Of a stretch of DNA of 64,000 bases, positions 1 through 12,158 are shown piece by piece. A program made the translations under genes and the position numbers. Within the stretch, counting starts at the first letter, position 1. Every line of letters begins with the position of its first letter. Origin of the DNA: Xestospongia bergquistia (taxonomy: Eukaryota; Porifera; Demospongiae; Haplosclerida; Petrosiidae); the NCBI GenBank assembly GCA_963965975.1, contig OZ014411.1, positions 25,465,249 to 25,529,248 on the forward strand, given 5' to 3'. The notes beneath the pieces are model-generated. The model was not told the DNA's origin, did not search any database, and saw nothing but the letters and a program-made list of their open reading frames with translations.

Positions 1-919
1 AAAATATGTTTGTGTCCCTCATGATAGTCTCCATATTCTGAATGTAATGATTGATGTAATGCACTAACAAAACAATCCTCCCATTCCGGACATTTACGAC
101 TCAAAACAAACAATAGAGTTTCTATTGCCTCTCGTCTCTGACTGCTTAACCACATTTTTTTCAGTTGTTGATAGTCTTCATCAGTCAGCATTCTCATGAC
201 CTTAAGAAAGGGCAAGATGATGTCAATGTCTGTGTACTGCATGATGAGAGGAAGGTATATTGTGAGAAGTCCAAGTGTGCTGTTAGTTCTGAGGCTACTG
301 TATGCATCCACTGAATGTAGAAGTGATTCAAGTTCAGCTGTAACCTATAAGGATATAATAAAATATTTATTTAAGACATGATATCGTTATCATTGTAGTA
401 GTAGTTTACATGAAATGTTATCATAACCAATATGTAAATAAATATAAACAAACTTACTTTTTCAAGTCCAGAGGCAAAATGAGCCTTGCATTCTTTCAGC
501 TCACGAAGAATGTAGACATGACCCAAATGAACTAACCCATCACTGTGTTGAGTGATAGAATCCTCCAAAGCTGCTATCAATTTTCTTCCCCAGTCTGGTT
601 TGTGACGAACTGTGAGTAGGAACTCTATGATAGATTCTTGTAAATGCCTCTCAGTCCAAAGCATTGTTAAACGACTATATTCTTCTCCAGTCATTAGTTT
701 ATGTCTCAAAGCAAACGGAGCCAGATTAGGAAAATCGATAAATTGAATTAGAAGCTGGAGATTTTCGAACAGTTTATCGCAAACTGATCTCGCTTCTGCT
801 GCTGCAGGAGACATGAGAGAACGTCTGCCAGAGAAAGAAGGCGATGAGAGATTTCGTAGAGGTTTTAGAGTGGACATCTTTCGTTTTAAATCAGAGACAA
901 CGAGTATAACTTTCAACAC
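1..919 (-). CDS. Tandem CARD-like protein, N-terminal part (gene continues beyond window)
   Basis: Two exons are visible: 919-458 (donor GTAAGT) and 344-1 (acceptor TTATAG), joined in phase 0. Each encodes one helical death-fold unit. Unit 1 has the core RHKPDWGRKLIAALEDS followed by VHLGHVYILREL. Unit 2 has the equivalent SRKCPEWEDCFVSALHQS followed by EGHKHI. The spacing L..LL..+..W....ALE...GH..I is that of CARDs of the RIG-I/MDA5/MAVS type, so this may be the N-terminus of an RLR-like sensor or a CARD adaptor. No helicase is visible because the gene leaves the window. The start is uncertain: ATG at 919, or at 877 giving MSTLKPLRNL. The domain class is inferred from the pattern, and another death-fold subfamily is possible. 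Confidence 0.6.
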
Positions 920-1130
920 TAGCGTTCGATGAAAACTCAGTCTCTATAAGTAGAAATAAAGTACCACTAAGAAAACTAACTACCGAGTAAGCATTTTGTA
1001 CTCTTACGTTATTTGTTATGACGTCATCTTGTTTACAAGCTGTTTGATACGCACTACTATATAAATATTGTTATTCGTTCAGTCTTTTCAGTATTCTCGT
1101 ATAATGATTATAACAAATGTTAAGGCATGC

Positions 1131-1178
<48 letters not shown>

Positions 1179-1191
1179 AATAATAATAATA

Positions 1192-1235
<44 letters not shown>
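1131..1235. repeat. (TAA)n microsatellite
   Basis: An almost pure TAA trinucleotide tract of about 105 bp, with two interruptions (ACA and AGT). Open frames read through it (poly-Ile, poly-Asn) are artefacts of the repeat. Confidence 0.97.
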
Positions 1236-1236
<1 letters not shown>

Positions 1237-2191
1237 GAGGGAATCATCAAGATAGTCCAGAACTTTTTCATCAGTAAAGACAGCTTCTACATATAATTAT
1301 ATAGAATAAAGTATATGCATTGCACAAAGAAAGCTTAGATTACATAATCAGTCTGATACAATGAAGACTTTACCTTGCATCAGACAAGGTTCTTATATTC
1401 AACACATGTATATGTGCTATGTCATCATGAATTTACATTGCTCTTGGATTAACACTTATTTAGTTTGTTGAATTAAGAAAATGTATACATGTACTATGTT
1501 TATAGCTATAGTTGAATGACATGCTATCTCAAGACTACCAGTACTAACCCAATTCATCAGAGTCCTCATGCACTAACAGTTAAATAGATTTTAAAACAAT
1601 ATTATAAGTTTAGTTAATTGGATCTTTTTAATAACTAAAAACAACCATGTCATAAGTGAAAGTATGCAAAAATTGATTAGTTGATTTAACCAATGTATTG
1701 TTATACAGCAGGTTGTATGTAACAAAATTATTTGATGCACAATGCAAACATCATTTAATTTAGATTACTAATGTGCTATGGTATGGTGTTGACTACTACA
1801 AGCTAATGACAATAGATTTTGTTTATTCTTAAGATGTTGAACCAAGGCTGTTATTATGGACTTCTTATATACACTTCAATGTGTTTTGTAGTGATGTATG
1901 TAACCAAAATGTCAATGAATAGGTTTAAAAACAAATCTCAATGTTAAAATAATAAATTTATATTAGCTGTGTAGGTGTTTGATTGGTTTTTGCATGGTCA
2001 TGATGTTTCACTCTCCATTGTAAACATGTGTTTAAAACTTTAAACAAACATGTTTACAATAGAATAGTGAATTCGAAGAACTGTCTTGAAATGGATACTT
2101 TTGTTATATGGATATAAAGATTGTTTGTGGCATACAACTTAGTTTTAGTACCAGAAACATCTGGTACCAGACTACATATAACTGTTTGTTG

Positions 2192-2224
<33 letters not shown>

Positions 2225-2274
2225 TATGTATATGTTGCATATCATAGGTATAAGAAAGTCACTCAGTTTATATA

Positions 2275-2277
<3 letters not shown>

Positions 2278-2328
<51 letters not shown>
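2278..2328. repeat. (CA)n microsatellite
   Basis: About 25 perfect CA dinucleotides. A shorter TA tract followed by a GA tract lies just upstream at about 2192-2225. Confidence 0.97.
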
Positions 2329-2330
<2 letters not shown>

Positions 2331-2914
2331 GTGTATGTATGTATGATTGTATATGGTTAATACTTAAGCACTCAAAGCTAAAATTAAGATTCATTGTGGA
2401 CTTTTACATAAAGGTTGTTATTTTCATTATGTTTAATTGCTTTCAGTATTGCACCTAGATGATCTGATGTGTGACTATGCAGTTTCATCAATAATCACCT
2501 GTTCTATATGCCAGGTCATTAGGTTATTAGACAGGCTTTAGCAAGGAATAATGGTTACACTAATTAATTAATACTCTGCATCAGTAAAAGTTACATATAA
2601 GTGATATTAAGTGATATATGTAATTGAAATGGTATATATTATACTAACTTTTGAGTTATCTCCAAAACATCCTTTATGATTTTTCCAAGTTGGGATTTAG
2701 TTTACCACATCCTGACAACTGCTACAACTGAGGAACTGATATATGTTCATTACCATAGATACTATTATACTGATAAACTGTCCCAAATATTTTCAAGACA
2801 AAATGTGTTTCGTCTGACACTATACGAAATGGCGAAATAAACTTGTCAGAGTAGAGGGTGGGGTCAAACAATCCTCTTCCGGGCATAGGTGGGCGTGACC
2901 AGGCCAATAAGAAA

Positions 2915-4561
2915 ATGTTTTCTCAACTATTTGTTCTCTCTGGAAGAGGGGACACCTTAGTCTTTAGAGATTGTAAGTTAATGTCAAGGAATTATGAACA
3001 TAAGACCTTATTCTCTCTGTTCTCTTATAGATCGAGGTGATATTGCTGACAAAACCACCCCAGATATTTTCTTTAAATATCTCAAAAAATGGAAAGAGGA
3101 CAAGGGAGCCTATCCACCTCCTGCTGTCGTGAGTATAATTCTGTATATGATGTCATAATGATATCATCATTTAGAATCAAGATAAGACTCATTATCTTTA
3201 CATACGTCGCAATAATCTTTATTTTGTGGGTGTGACTAAATTTAATGTAGCACCGGCTTGTGCTCTAGAACTACTTGGAAGGTATGCCAATAGACTATCA
3301 GTACTATACACTAAATACCATGTGGTCAGTGTGAAAGGTAGTCTGTTATCATTTCACAATTTATTAAGACATGAGGTCCTTTAACTTGTACCTGACAAGC
3401 ATAAAATAATGACTTCATTTTAAGATCCACATATTAACTAAAACAAGTAATCTTGCTCAAGGAAAGAGGTCCTGATAGATTGTCTACAACAATATGATAA
3501 ATCTATGCTCTTCCTATTCTTTGAGGGAATGTGATATAATTTACAAACTTTTACGATTGACTTATTATATCTGTCCATTAAGTGTAATGTTGATCTATCA
3601 TAATTGTCCATTGAGTGTAGTGTTGATCTATCATAATTGTCCATTGAGTGTAGTGTTGATCTATTATATCTGTCCATCTAGTGTAGTGTTGATCTATCAT
3701 AATTGTCTATCTAGTGTAGTGTTGATCTATTATATCTGTCCATCTAGTATAGTGTTGATCTATATTATGTATCTTTATTAGAATTGCCCAGTTGTGTAAA
3801 GATTATTGTGGAGTATTAAATGAGGAATCATTACGTCTAAACTTCATATTAGTATATGAATTATTAGATGAAGTCTTAGTAAGTTAATTAATTAATTAAT
3901 GGATCCAATAATGTTATTTTAACATTTTTTATTAAATTAGGATTTTGGATATCCACAACAAACAAATACAGAAATATTAAAATCATATGTATGTAATCAA
4001 CCAGTAGGTGTGGTCACTGGATCAGATGTAAGTGGAGCTACAACACGACGAACTCTTCCATCAACAGCTGCTAATAAACCAATTGCTGTGTCCCTAGACT
4101 CAATGGTACCAGTCTGTCTGTATATCTGTCTATCTGATCCATTATGTGTTGTTATTATTATTTATTTCTTTATTTGTCTGGTAGAGAGATCAGAAATATG
4201 AAATATTTGTTGACTTACTTGAACGTCTGACAGTGTTGGTTGCTGCTAATGGTCATGTTCTACGTTCTCATGTTGATGGCTCTCTAGTTATGAGGAGTTT
4301 TCTTGGAGGCAATGCTGGTATGTAGTACTTTATATTTACTGTAATATATATTTTTTATTAGAGGTTCATTTTGGTCTTAATACTGATCTGGTTATTGGTC
4401 GTGAGGAGGGTATGGTTCATGGAATGGGATCTGTTGTCTTAGAAGATTGTTCGTTTCATGAGAAAGCAAATTTGACTGAGTTTGATAGAGACAGAGTGAT
4501 ATCAATTGCTGCACAAGATGGAGAGGTGTGTGTAACAAAAAGAGAGACAGACATAGAGGGA

Positions 4562-4634
<73 letters not shown>

Positions 4635-5712
4635 GAGAGAGCAAGACTAGCACATCTTTCATTAGTTTACAGTGATGAAATATCGTGTTGCTAGTGACAT
4701 TACTAACTCCTTACCATTTCGAGTACATACTACAGTTGAAGATGGTCAACTAGCCAGGTCAATACACCTATCTACATTATTTTAACATTTTATAATTTAT
4801 ATATTATACAGAAGTCTCCGTGTATCTGTAAGAGTAAAATGTGAGGTACCCCCTAAATCAGCAGGTACTAATATTATAGTACGAATCCCAGTACCAAAGA
4901 ATACAATAAGGTAATTGACCTGATCATATTAATACTAATGAAACTTTCATACTATAAATACTCTGTTACATTACTTAGTGTGTCAAGTGAACCACTTGGT
5001 CCTGGTCATAGTGTAGAATACAAAGAACAAGATAAGATGTATTTGTGGAAGATTAAAAAACTAGATGGAGGGACTGAAGAACAACTTGTGATGAAAGTAA
5101 AATTTATTAATTTATAATTTTATTAATGTTTACTGTTTTATTTATAGTTAAATTTGAGTGAAGTAACAAAGGCTACAAAGAAAGAAGTTAATTCTGTCAG
5201 GTATTTTGAATATGAAACAATTAGTTAGACTGTTAAGTTTATCATGGGGTACTCACACTTATTATGAATAAAGGATTTTAAACGAGTGTTATCCTAGCAT
5301 CACTCCATGTTATCAATTGTCATAAAATTATCAATAATCCTATATGACTACTTGCTCAAAGAGTGTGAGTTTTGTTCTTTTATTGTAGGCCAATTAGTCA
5401 TAACCTACAAATATAGTGCTATTTTTTGCTAAATAGAGACTATATTATTACAGTAATCCATAGCATATTTATTGTATAAAAACTTTATTACATCTTAAAT
5501 CTTTTAATAGTTATAACTTCTGCATGCTATAATGTCTAATAATAATAATGTTATATTTATATTTTAGTCTTGAATTTGAAATACCAATGTATATTTGCTC
5601 TGGATTACAAATCCGTTTTCTTCGTGTGTTTGAAAAGAGTCGTACTAGTATATCTCCATTTCGCTGGGTCCGGTATATAACTCACAGTGACTCCTATGTA
5701 TATCGAATATAA
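2915..5712 (+). CDS. AP4M1: AP-4 adaptor complex subunit mu
   Basis: Medium subunit of the AP-4 coat adaptor, which sorts cargo at the trans-Golgi network. Exons: 2915-2972, 3031-3128, 3175-3281, 3782-3878, 3941-4105, 4185-4317, 4362-4529, 4673-4757, 4812-4910, 4979-5096, 5148-5200, 5568-5712. They join in frame to 441 aa; the human protein has about 453. The N-terminal longin-like part starts MFSQLFVLSGRGDTLVFRD. The mu homology domain begins near EVLMKYRVASDI. The end, WVRYITHSDSYVYRI, matches the AP-4 mu C-terminus and not AP-1, AP-2 or AP-3. Exon 7 needs a donor inside a GTGTGTGT run to avoid an in-frame TGA. Introns carry a 33-bp minisatellite and a GA microsatellite. Confidence 0.92.
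3560..3765. repeat. 33-bp intronic minisatellite
   Basis: About six tandem units with the core GTCCATTGAGTGTAGTGTTG then ATCTATCATAATT, varying between CATAATT and TATATCT endings. It lies in the intron between AP4M1 exons 3 and 4. Inverted relatives occur at about 16400-16500. Confidence 0.9.
4565..4640. repeat. (GA)n microsatellite in AP4M1 intron
   Basis: About 35 GA dinucleotides with two small interruptions. A long Arg/Glu reading frame across it is an artefact. Confidence 0.96.
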
Positions 5713-6295
5713 TACTGAACTGTTGTGTTAATGATATAATTTTTAAATATTGATATCAAAATTTCAAAAATGTACTCAGTTCTTTAGTTCCTTAAACAAG
5801 AGATTTCTTTGAGAAAGATATCTTTAATACATATAAATGTATAATTATTGAAGTGTCTAATTAATAGTTACATTACTAGGCCAAATCAATGTAAGATATG
5901 GAAGAGGTGTAGGAAAGGGGGTGGGGCTAGGGGTTATAGCCCTCTTCTTTGAGAGGGTGGGGCTTAACCCCTTTGTTCATCAGCTACATTGTATCTTAAT
6001 TACTACAACAGACTCAACTATGTCACATTGCTGTGCACTCACAAAGAGTGAACTGAGAGCTTTAACGTACTAGAAAAAGCTAGCAAATTTGTTTATTGAA
6101 ATGACCTTTGTAGAATTTTCTGAAAAATATTGATGAAAATTTTATATTGAAAATAGATGACTTCATTGATCACACACTATGATTATTTAACTAGCGCTGA
6201 AATATTTCGAGGCACACTACATGCTTTAACCCCCTATATTTTCAATTGTTCTTTCGTCTTTGATGGAAGGTCTCCTTCTTTGACAAATTATATAG

Positions 6296-6402
6296 GAGAT
6301 TCTGATCAACTGAAGCATTGAAATGGCTACAAACTGCTGATAAGAAGCTATCACGTGTACACAGGGACACATGGAATGTGGTGTTAGATGAAGAGTTATG
6401 AT
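6296..6402 (+). pseudogene. Degenerate HIRAN-like fragment
   Basis: Short stretches in two frames (RSYHV, then RDTWNVVLDEEL followed by a stop) match the intact ORF at 14599-15015, which reads RSYHVYKDIWNVMLDEEL. A one-base frame break separates the two pieces. It is a relic of the same repeat family. Confidence 0.5.
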
Positions 6403-6549
6403 ATAGCCATAGTGGCAGTACAATATATAATACATACAAACAACATATTATTATATTACATAATAAATATAATAATATAGCCATAGCAGCAGTACAATAT
6501 ATAATACATACAAACAACATATTGTTATATTACATAATAAATATAATAA
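6403..6549. repeat. Two-copy tandem repeat, 73-bp unit
   Basis: The block beginning ATAGCCATAG(T/C)(G/A)GCAGTAC and ending in an AT-rich TAATAAATATAATAAT occurs twice back to back with few differences, so it is a recent duplication. Confidence 0.9.
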
Positions 6550-6634
6550 TCGTTGTTTAGTCAGTAGCCTGATTGACTACTTAGTAGCCCAATTGTCTCA
6601 AAATGTAACAGTTACTGAAGATAATATATGGTCT

Positions 6635-6890
6635 TGTTGATTTATAACAAGTCCTGTTCAACAAACGTGCTGCCAATTGTACTTGGACAAATAATTAATG
6701 TTAAGGTAACAAGCTCTTTAGAAATATTGAGTAACAATAGCCCTTGGATCTGACAGATCACTCCAAAATATTAACCAGTTAGCTGCAGTTTACAACTTTT
6801 AAATGGTGAACTTGTATAATTATAATAAGTCCTGTTCGGCAACTGTTCTACAAGGGATGTTGTTACTCAATATTACTCAACAATGTACTA
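6635..6890. repeat. Interspersed repeat family, copy A
   Basis: Contains shared blocks such as AAGTCCTGTTC, TGTTGTTACTCAATATTACT and CAACAATGTACTAATAATAT, here partly rearranged. Sister copies lie near 10030, 12590, 23800, 24060 and 27610. Confidence 0.65.
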
Positions 6891-7175
6891 ATAATATGAT
6901 ATAATATATATATAATATAATATATGTGTAGATATTTCATTTCTCTTTATATCTACATATTGTAATCTGCAAATAAAATAAGCAAAACATTTGTGCTATT
7001 TTAAAAGTTTTATACGTTTGTTCTTTAAGATATAATCTAGCATTCATGACACTAAAAGACAATTAAATGAATTATGATCTATAAAACAGGTGAAATTGTC
7101 AGTAATTAATTATTCATGATGTAACAAATTATGATATTACTGTGATCGTTCTAGTTTCAATCACAGACAGGAGAC

Positions 7176-7183
7176 TATAAAAA
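7176..7183 (+). promoter_or_regulatory. TATA box of the FReD-like gene
   Basis: TATAAAAA lies 95 bp before the ATG at 7271, a suitable distance for a transcription start near 7205 and a short 5' UTR. Confidence 0.5.
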
Positions 7184-7270
7184 CAATACAAGGACTAGTT
7201 TGGAGTTTAGTTGTACATCAGACTTATCCAACTGATATCCCAAGCAATCGTTGTCATCAGTTATAACAAG

Positions 7271-8369
7271 ATGTCCCTACTCTTGTGTTCAGTAATAGCT
7301 CTGTTCTACTCTATCACTCTTATCAATGCTGCTAAAGAACATGACTGTGCTGAAGGTATGACATTTAAATAAAACTGTATGACACTTAAATAAAACTCTT
7401 GTTACTATTGTTGTCAATTATAAGAACATGACTGTGCTGAAGGTATGACACTAAATAAAACTGTATGACACTTAATAAAACTCTTGTTACTATTGTCGTC
7501 ATTTTCTTATAGAGTGTCTACCTCAAAGTTGTAGGGACTGGTATGATTTGGGAGTGAGGAAAAATTGTTATTACCCAATCTATCCTGATGGCAAGACTCC
7601 AACATTGGTAAGTGAGTATCCTTATCACTATATTGTTGTATGTACGTTACAATGACATATAGGTTTACTGTGACATGAAGGGTACCATGTGTGATGGCAG
7701 AGGTGGTTGGACTAGAGTGGGCTATCTTAATATGACACGCCCTGGTGCTGAATGTCCTCCCGGACTGACAGAGCATCAATATAACAACCTAAGCATGCAG
7801 TGTGCAGTCGACCTCATCGATCTGGAGGTGGTTGTGCTTCAACTATGTTTTCTACTCTTGGTCTTAGCTATTACAAAGTGTGTGGACAAGTTAGAGGATA
7901 TCAATTTAATAGCCCTGATGCATTCAACCAACTAAGAAGAGGTATAGACAGTTTTTACGTTGATGGTATTTCAATCACTTACGGAAAACGTCCTCGTAAA
8001 CATATCTGGACATACGCTTGTGGACTGCAAGAAAATAGAAGAGATAGTTTAGGATGTCCATGTAATAAGGGTTACCGTGGTGGCAGAAATGTTGCTACAT
8101 CCTTTATTCGCAACCATTATTATTGTGAATCTGGTCTCAATCCTAATATAGGCTGGAAACCTGTTCTCTATGCCAAAGATCCCCTTTGGGACCGTAAGAA
8201 GTGTGATAGTCTTGAAAGTTCCTGTTGTACTAACCGCCGCAGGATGCCATGGTTCTATCGACTACTTGAAGATACAATTAAAGATGATATTGAGCTGAGG
8301 GTGTGTAGTAATCAAGGTTATAAGGATGAAGGCATTCCTTTGGATATCTTCGAAATATATGTTAAGTGA
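7271..8369 (+). CDS. Secreted fibrinogen-like (FReD-like) protein with two frame breaks
   Basis: Exons are 7271-7355 (signal peptide MSLLLCSVIALFYSITLINA), 7513-7608 and 7663-8369, about 294 aa if the breaks are ignored. The mature part has SCRDWYDLG, PDGKTPTLVYCDM and GGWTRVGYLNM, as at the start of fibrinogen-related domains. The C-terminal half is Cys-rich, with YYKVCGQVRGYQF, HIWTYACG, CPCN, YYCESG and MPWF. It belongs to a family common in sponges and cnidarians whose role is unknown to me. Break 1: an A6 run at 7560-7565 carries one base too many. Break 2: a TG duplication at about 7801-7804 shifts the frame by two. The net change is +3. It is either a young pseudogene or a sequence error; splice sites and the rest of the frame are intact. 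Confidence 0.6.
7335..7502. repeat. 87-bp tandem duplication across the exon 1 end and donor site
   Basis: The end of exon 1 (AAGAACATGACTGTGCTGAAG), its GTATGA donor and the following intron occur twice. The second copy, at about 7425-7442, would be an 18-nt micro-exon flanked by AG and GTATGA that adds six residues in frame. Confidence 0.8.
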
Positions 8370-8814
8370 AGACAGAAATGGCAAGCTGGCATTTGTTTGT
8401 TTGATTTGCAGTGATTTGTTTTTTGATTTTGTTGTGATTTGTAGTGAACCATTTTGAGAATACAGATTCAAAATCAGTCATTTTGAGAATTAGATTCAAA
8501 ATCAGTCAGTAATTTTAATTGATTTTTTGAAATGTACTGAACCAGTTTGAGAATAAGAAATTCATAACTATACATTTAAAAAAAGCACGTGTTGCATATA
8601 AAGCATGGGAGTACTATTGATTCACTTATGAGCTTCCATGTGTATAACTTCCATGCATAGTAAATTATTTATCTCAGAAATGTTATATTTTATAATGTTC
8701 TTGTCATTATACAATGATCATTTAATGATCACAAATAACAGGTTGTTTACCACTTTGACAATGCGGCATAAATTCGTTAATTTGCAACATTAAATTTTCT
8801 ATCATTCTTTATTT

Positions 8815-9130
8815 CTAGATAAACAGAGGAAATGTTGAGTAGTTGAATTGCTCTTAAGACTGATATCAGTTTTCTAAGCAAGTATTGAGCCCCCACTGTC
8901 AATGATGGCTTTGAATTGTGATTGTCTTGGACTAACATGATCTCTTGGAATGAAATGTTGGCTGGAAAGGTGAGTGTAGCAAGTTTCCAAAGAAGTTTGT
9001 CCTCAGTAAAAATAGAGAGCTGTTTTCCTCTGTGGCATCATCACTCTGTCTTTTCTGAAAATCTTTCCACAAGAAAATTCATATCAGAGATCTATACAGT
9101 TGGCAACAATTAAGGGTAAATTAATGATAT
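8815..9130. repeat. 300-bp repeat, copy 1 (sister at 15340-15640)
   Basis: Shared blocks include GTCTTGGACT, TCTTGGAATGAAA, GTTGGCTGGA and GGTGAG.GTAGC. Divergence is moderate and no intact reading frame is retained. Copy 2 follows a HIRAN-like ORF, so this may be the distal part of the same repeat or element. Confidence 0.6.
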
Positions 9131-10029
9131 GTTCTAATCAAGTGTATATGTGTTCAGAGATCCAGTGATTTATTCAGAGTTACTACACTAGACCAGCTAG
9201 TTAGACCACAATGTTTAGATATTGTATGCGAGGCATATTGATAGAGTGAGCTGATTGCATTTTGTTTCAAATATCCTATAGGACATTTTAAACGAATGAG
9301 TACAATACTATAAATATGAGCTGATCAAATAACTAAGTCCACTTACATTGTTTCTAATAAGTACTACGATTATCTGCAAGTCACAATCCATTAGTTATAT
9401 GATTACTTTATAAACTGTTAACTTTTAAAACAGCTCCAATGCACAGGTGATGAACACTAGAACACTAGAAAGTAAGATTCATATAAAGGATTTGCGACAA
9501 TACTTTGTAGTGAAAGCTGGACAAGGTATGCCATTACTGTCACATTAGCATTAGCCATACAAAATATATTACTGCAAATATTGAAGGCTTTCTCTGATTA
9601 TCATCTATACTCTTGATAGCATTAGCATAGCACTATATCTGTAAAGAAGATGGTCTTATATATAATAACGTTTACTTTATACAAGATAATTGCATACACT
9701 TCATCTTGATGATAAGAGGCAGCTTTATTTAAATAGTATAGTAATCATAGGAATCTATTAATTTCCAAATGGTTAATAAATATTTCTATATTTATTAAAT
9801 ATTATTATTTTAGTATACACAGACAGATGTACTATACTTATACAATACATACAGGCAAGGCTTAAGCTATACATCTGGAACATAAAACATAAAAATATTA
9901 TTTAGAGATGATCATTAGTGACTGTACATGATACATACATAGTGTGGGGGCTGAATTTAGGGATAGAATATTGACTTTAGACATATAATTACTAGTTATT
10001 ACAGTTGCAGAGAAACTTTTGAATGGTGA

Positions 10030-10270
10030 GTTTGGATAAATATAACAATTCCTGTTCAATAAATATATTACAAGTACTGTTGTTACTTAATATTACCAGC
10101 AATGTACTAATGATATGAGTATGTTGAACCTTAAGAGGTTAAAAGTGTCTTCACCGTAACATCCTGTACAACTATAAATGGAATTGTTAGTTTAAAGAGA
10201 AACCACTTTGTTACAGTATAACTTAATTAACCTATCACTGGAATTGAAATGTTGTCAAACCACAATATTC
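10030..10270. repeat. Interspersed repeat family, copy B
   Basis: Ordered blocks TTCCTGTTCAATAAA, CTGTTGTTACTTAATATTAC, AATGATATGAGTATGTTGAA, TCACCGTAACATCCTGTACA and CAGTATAACTTAATTAACCT match the other copies. Confidence 0.7.
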
Positions 10271-11076
10271 TGCCATAAGGCATCAGTTTTGATAAACTGT
10301 TATAATTAATTGTTGATGAAGAATTTTAATTTATACTGTATTGTTAATTTTATGCTTTGTTAATGACTTATTTAATTCATAGGAAGTTTGTTGATGTTGT
10401 TTATTGTATTTTAACTGTTGTTTAAATGTCAATTATTAATAATTTGTTCTTTTAATTATATATTACTAGTATCCTGTGTGCTTTTTAAGTAACAATTCTT
10501 TGTTTAATTTCTTGTAGTATTTAAAAGCCTTGCTTTTATCCTTATGGCTCTGAAATTCAAGATTTCAAGTTACTACAAGTACACTAAAGCCAGGCAAAAC
10601 ATGTACAGTGTTTTCAGTTGATGAACATTGTCTTTGTTTGTCTCACAAACTAACAAAATGTCAGAACACTTGAGAACTAGACTATATGGTAATAAACGTA
10701 TGTATAAGGAATGATGATTTATAAAAACGTTTTGTCTTATTTTGATTGAATTATAATAAAAAACTTTATATGAATATAGTTGTTGTCAACATCAGTACTA
10801 GTTTATATAGCAGTATAATTTACTGATAGAACTTGCACATACAAGGCTTTCATGACTATATAGTATATCTGAGTTTGATGTACATGTGCAGTTAGAATGA
10901 TCTCCCAGTTTAGTATGCATATAACAATATATAATTGTTGCTAATTGAACATCAACTTTTTAAAGTAAATTGACTTAAAATGTAACGATATGTAAAACTA
11001 TCATACCAAAAAAATCAAAAGTATAAAAACTAATTATGTCAAAATTATACCAAAAATCCAGAGCTCAAAAACTAAA

Positions 11077-12158
11077 TCATTTGGTGCACACCACACAAGT
11101 AATAGCTCTATGTCTTTGATAGGGAAGACATGGAATACCATTACCACAATCTGTTTCAACAAAGTAGAATAGAGCACCATGTGTATCTTGATAAGATCCA
11201 TCTATGACTTCAGGATTAGCATCTATGCATTCGTACACAGCATTTCTCGCATGACTATAGTGGTCTGTCATTAGATATCCATAATACTCTCTAGTCCATG
11301 ATGAGGGACATGTCACTCTAGCAGGTATGGTAAGTTTAGCTACATTTGTAGGATTGTAGCATACTGCACAAGGAACATTGTGGTTGTGTGTAGTTCCACT
11401 GAATATTTTGTTGTTGGTTTCATATTCAGTTCCATACAAGTAAGATTCAGATTCAGGTACTACAGAACTTAAATATTGAGGAACCTTTGGTAGACAAAGA
11501 TAATTGGCTCCACCTCCACTTTGCTTATAATGAGAACCAGCAGTGATTCCTTCATAAAGAAGCTGAGTTCCATTTCGACATGATTTTCTTCCAAACCTTG
11601 TGTAAACAACACCACCTTTAACTGGTCCAGGTGGTCCTTTATCACCTTTATCGCCTTTATCACCTTTATCACCTTTGTCTCCTTTTGGTCCTTGTATACC
11701 AGGTACACCATGTGAGCCGTCACGACCATCTCGTCCATCACGACCATCTCTACCACGTAATACTTTGATATTTACAACTTGATCAGTTATGCCTTCTGCA
11801 TTTTCTGTCATTGTTATCATTCCTGTAAAAATATAGCCTAAATATTGATTACATATCATTATAAGCAGTATGATTTGGCCAAAATATTTTCATTGGTCTT
11901 CAATAGTTACTGACTAAACTTAGGATTGTGTATAGTTAGTAGGCACACTTGCTCAATTTGTTACCTTGAGTGTCTTCATTTTTATCAGGGAATATAGCAT
12001 CAATTTTTGCAACATTGTTGTCTGGAGTACTTTCAAAGAGATCTACAACCAACTCCAATTATACTTAACGTTAATATTATGGCAACTATACCTGATGAAG
12101 TGCAAACAGTCTTTTGCAACATCAATATAAGTATGGAGATCAGCAGGACACCTTTCAT
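11077..12158 (-). CDS. Short-chain collagen (C4-like), copy 1
   Basis: A secreted matrix protein of 296 aa from exons 12158-12092, 12042-11965 and 11822-11077. Exon 1 is the signal peptide (MKGVLLISILILMLQKTVC). Exon 2 is an acidic linker. Exon 3 encodes about 15 Gly-X-Y triplets (four GRD, then five GDK, GPP, GPV) and a C-terminal domain of about 165 residues starting GGVVYTRFGRKSC and ending ITCVVCTK. That domain has ten cysteines, YLCLP and VPCAVC, typical of short-chain collagen C4-like proteins. A TATA-like box lies 70 bp upstream. Introns are all phase 1, so exons can be exchanged in frame. It is closest to copy 3. Confidence 0.9.

Larger units (their letters stand above)
920..2914. other. 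Intergenic region between the CARD-like gene and AP4M1, no gene seen
   Basis: This holds simple repeats and AT-rich sequence only. It should contain the promoter of the leftward CARD-like gene (about 920-1060) and of the rightward AP-4 mu gene (about 2600-2914). I recognise no clear TATA box for either. Confidence 0.6.
5713..7170. other. Noncoding region downstream of AP4M1
   Basis: AT-rich, with no intact gene. The part from 5713 to about 6400 is the source or sister of a diverged copy at about 13680-14215. It also holds a degenerate HIRAN-like fragment, a 73-bp tandem duplication and one copy of an interspersed repeat. Confidence 0.6.
8370..11076. other. Noncoding region between the FReD-like gene and collagen copy 1
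   Basis: No gene is seen. It holds one copy of a 300-bp repeat (8815-9130), an interspersed repeat (10030-10270) and, from about 10250, the left part of a segmental duplication. The stretch 9300-9420 is similar to 22330-22430, another trace of duplication in the collagen cluster. Confidence 0.55.

Noticed and set aside
1068-1277. Open frames rich in Ile, Asn or Tyr on both strands
   Set aside because: They are translations of the TAA microsatellite.
2722-2907. Minus-strand ORF ahead of AP4M1
   Set aside because: It overlaps the AP4M1 5' region, has no motif, and its composition is that of random frame.
4412-4675. Arg/Glu-repeat protein
   Set aside because: It runs from a real AP4M1 exon into the intronic GA microsatellite; the splice donor ends the exon before it.
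11469-11756. Second minus-strand ORF within collagen copy 1, and the same at 22969-23310 and 26425-26712
   Set aside because: Alternative-frame shadows of the Gly-X-Y and C-terminal coding sequence.
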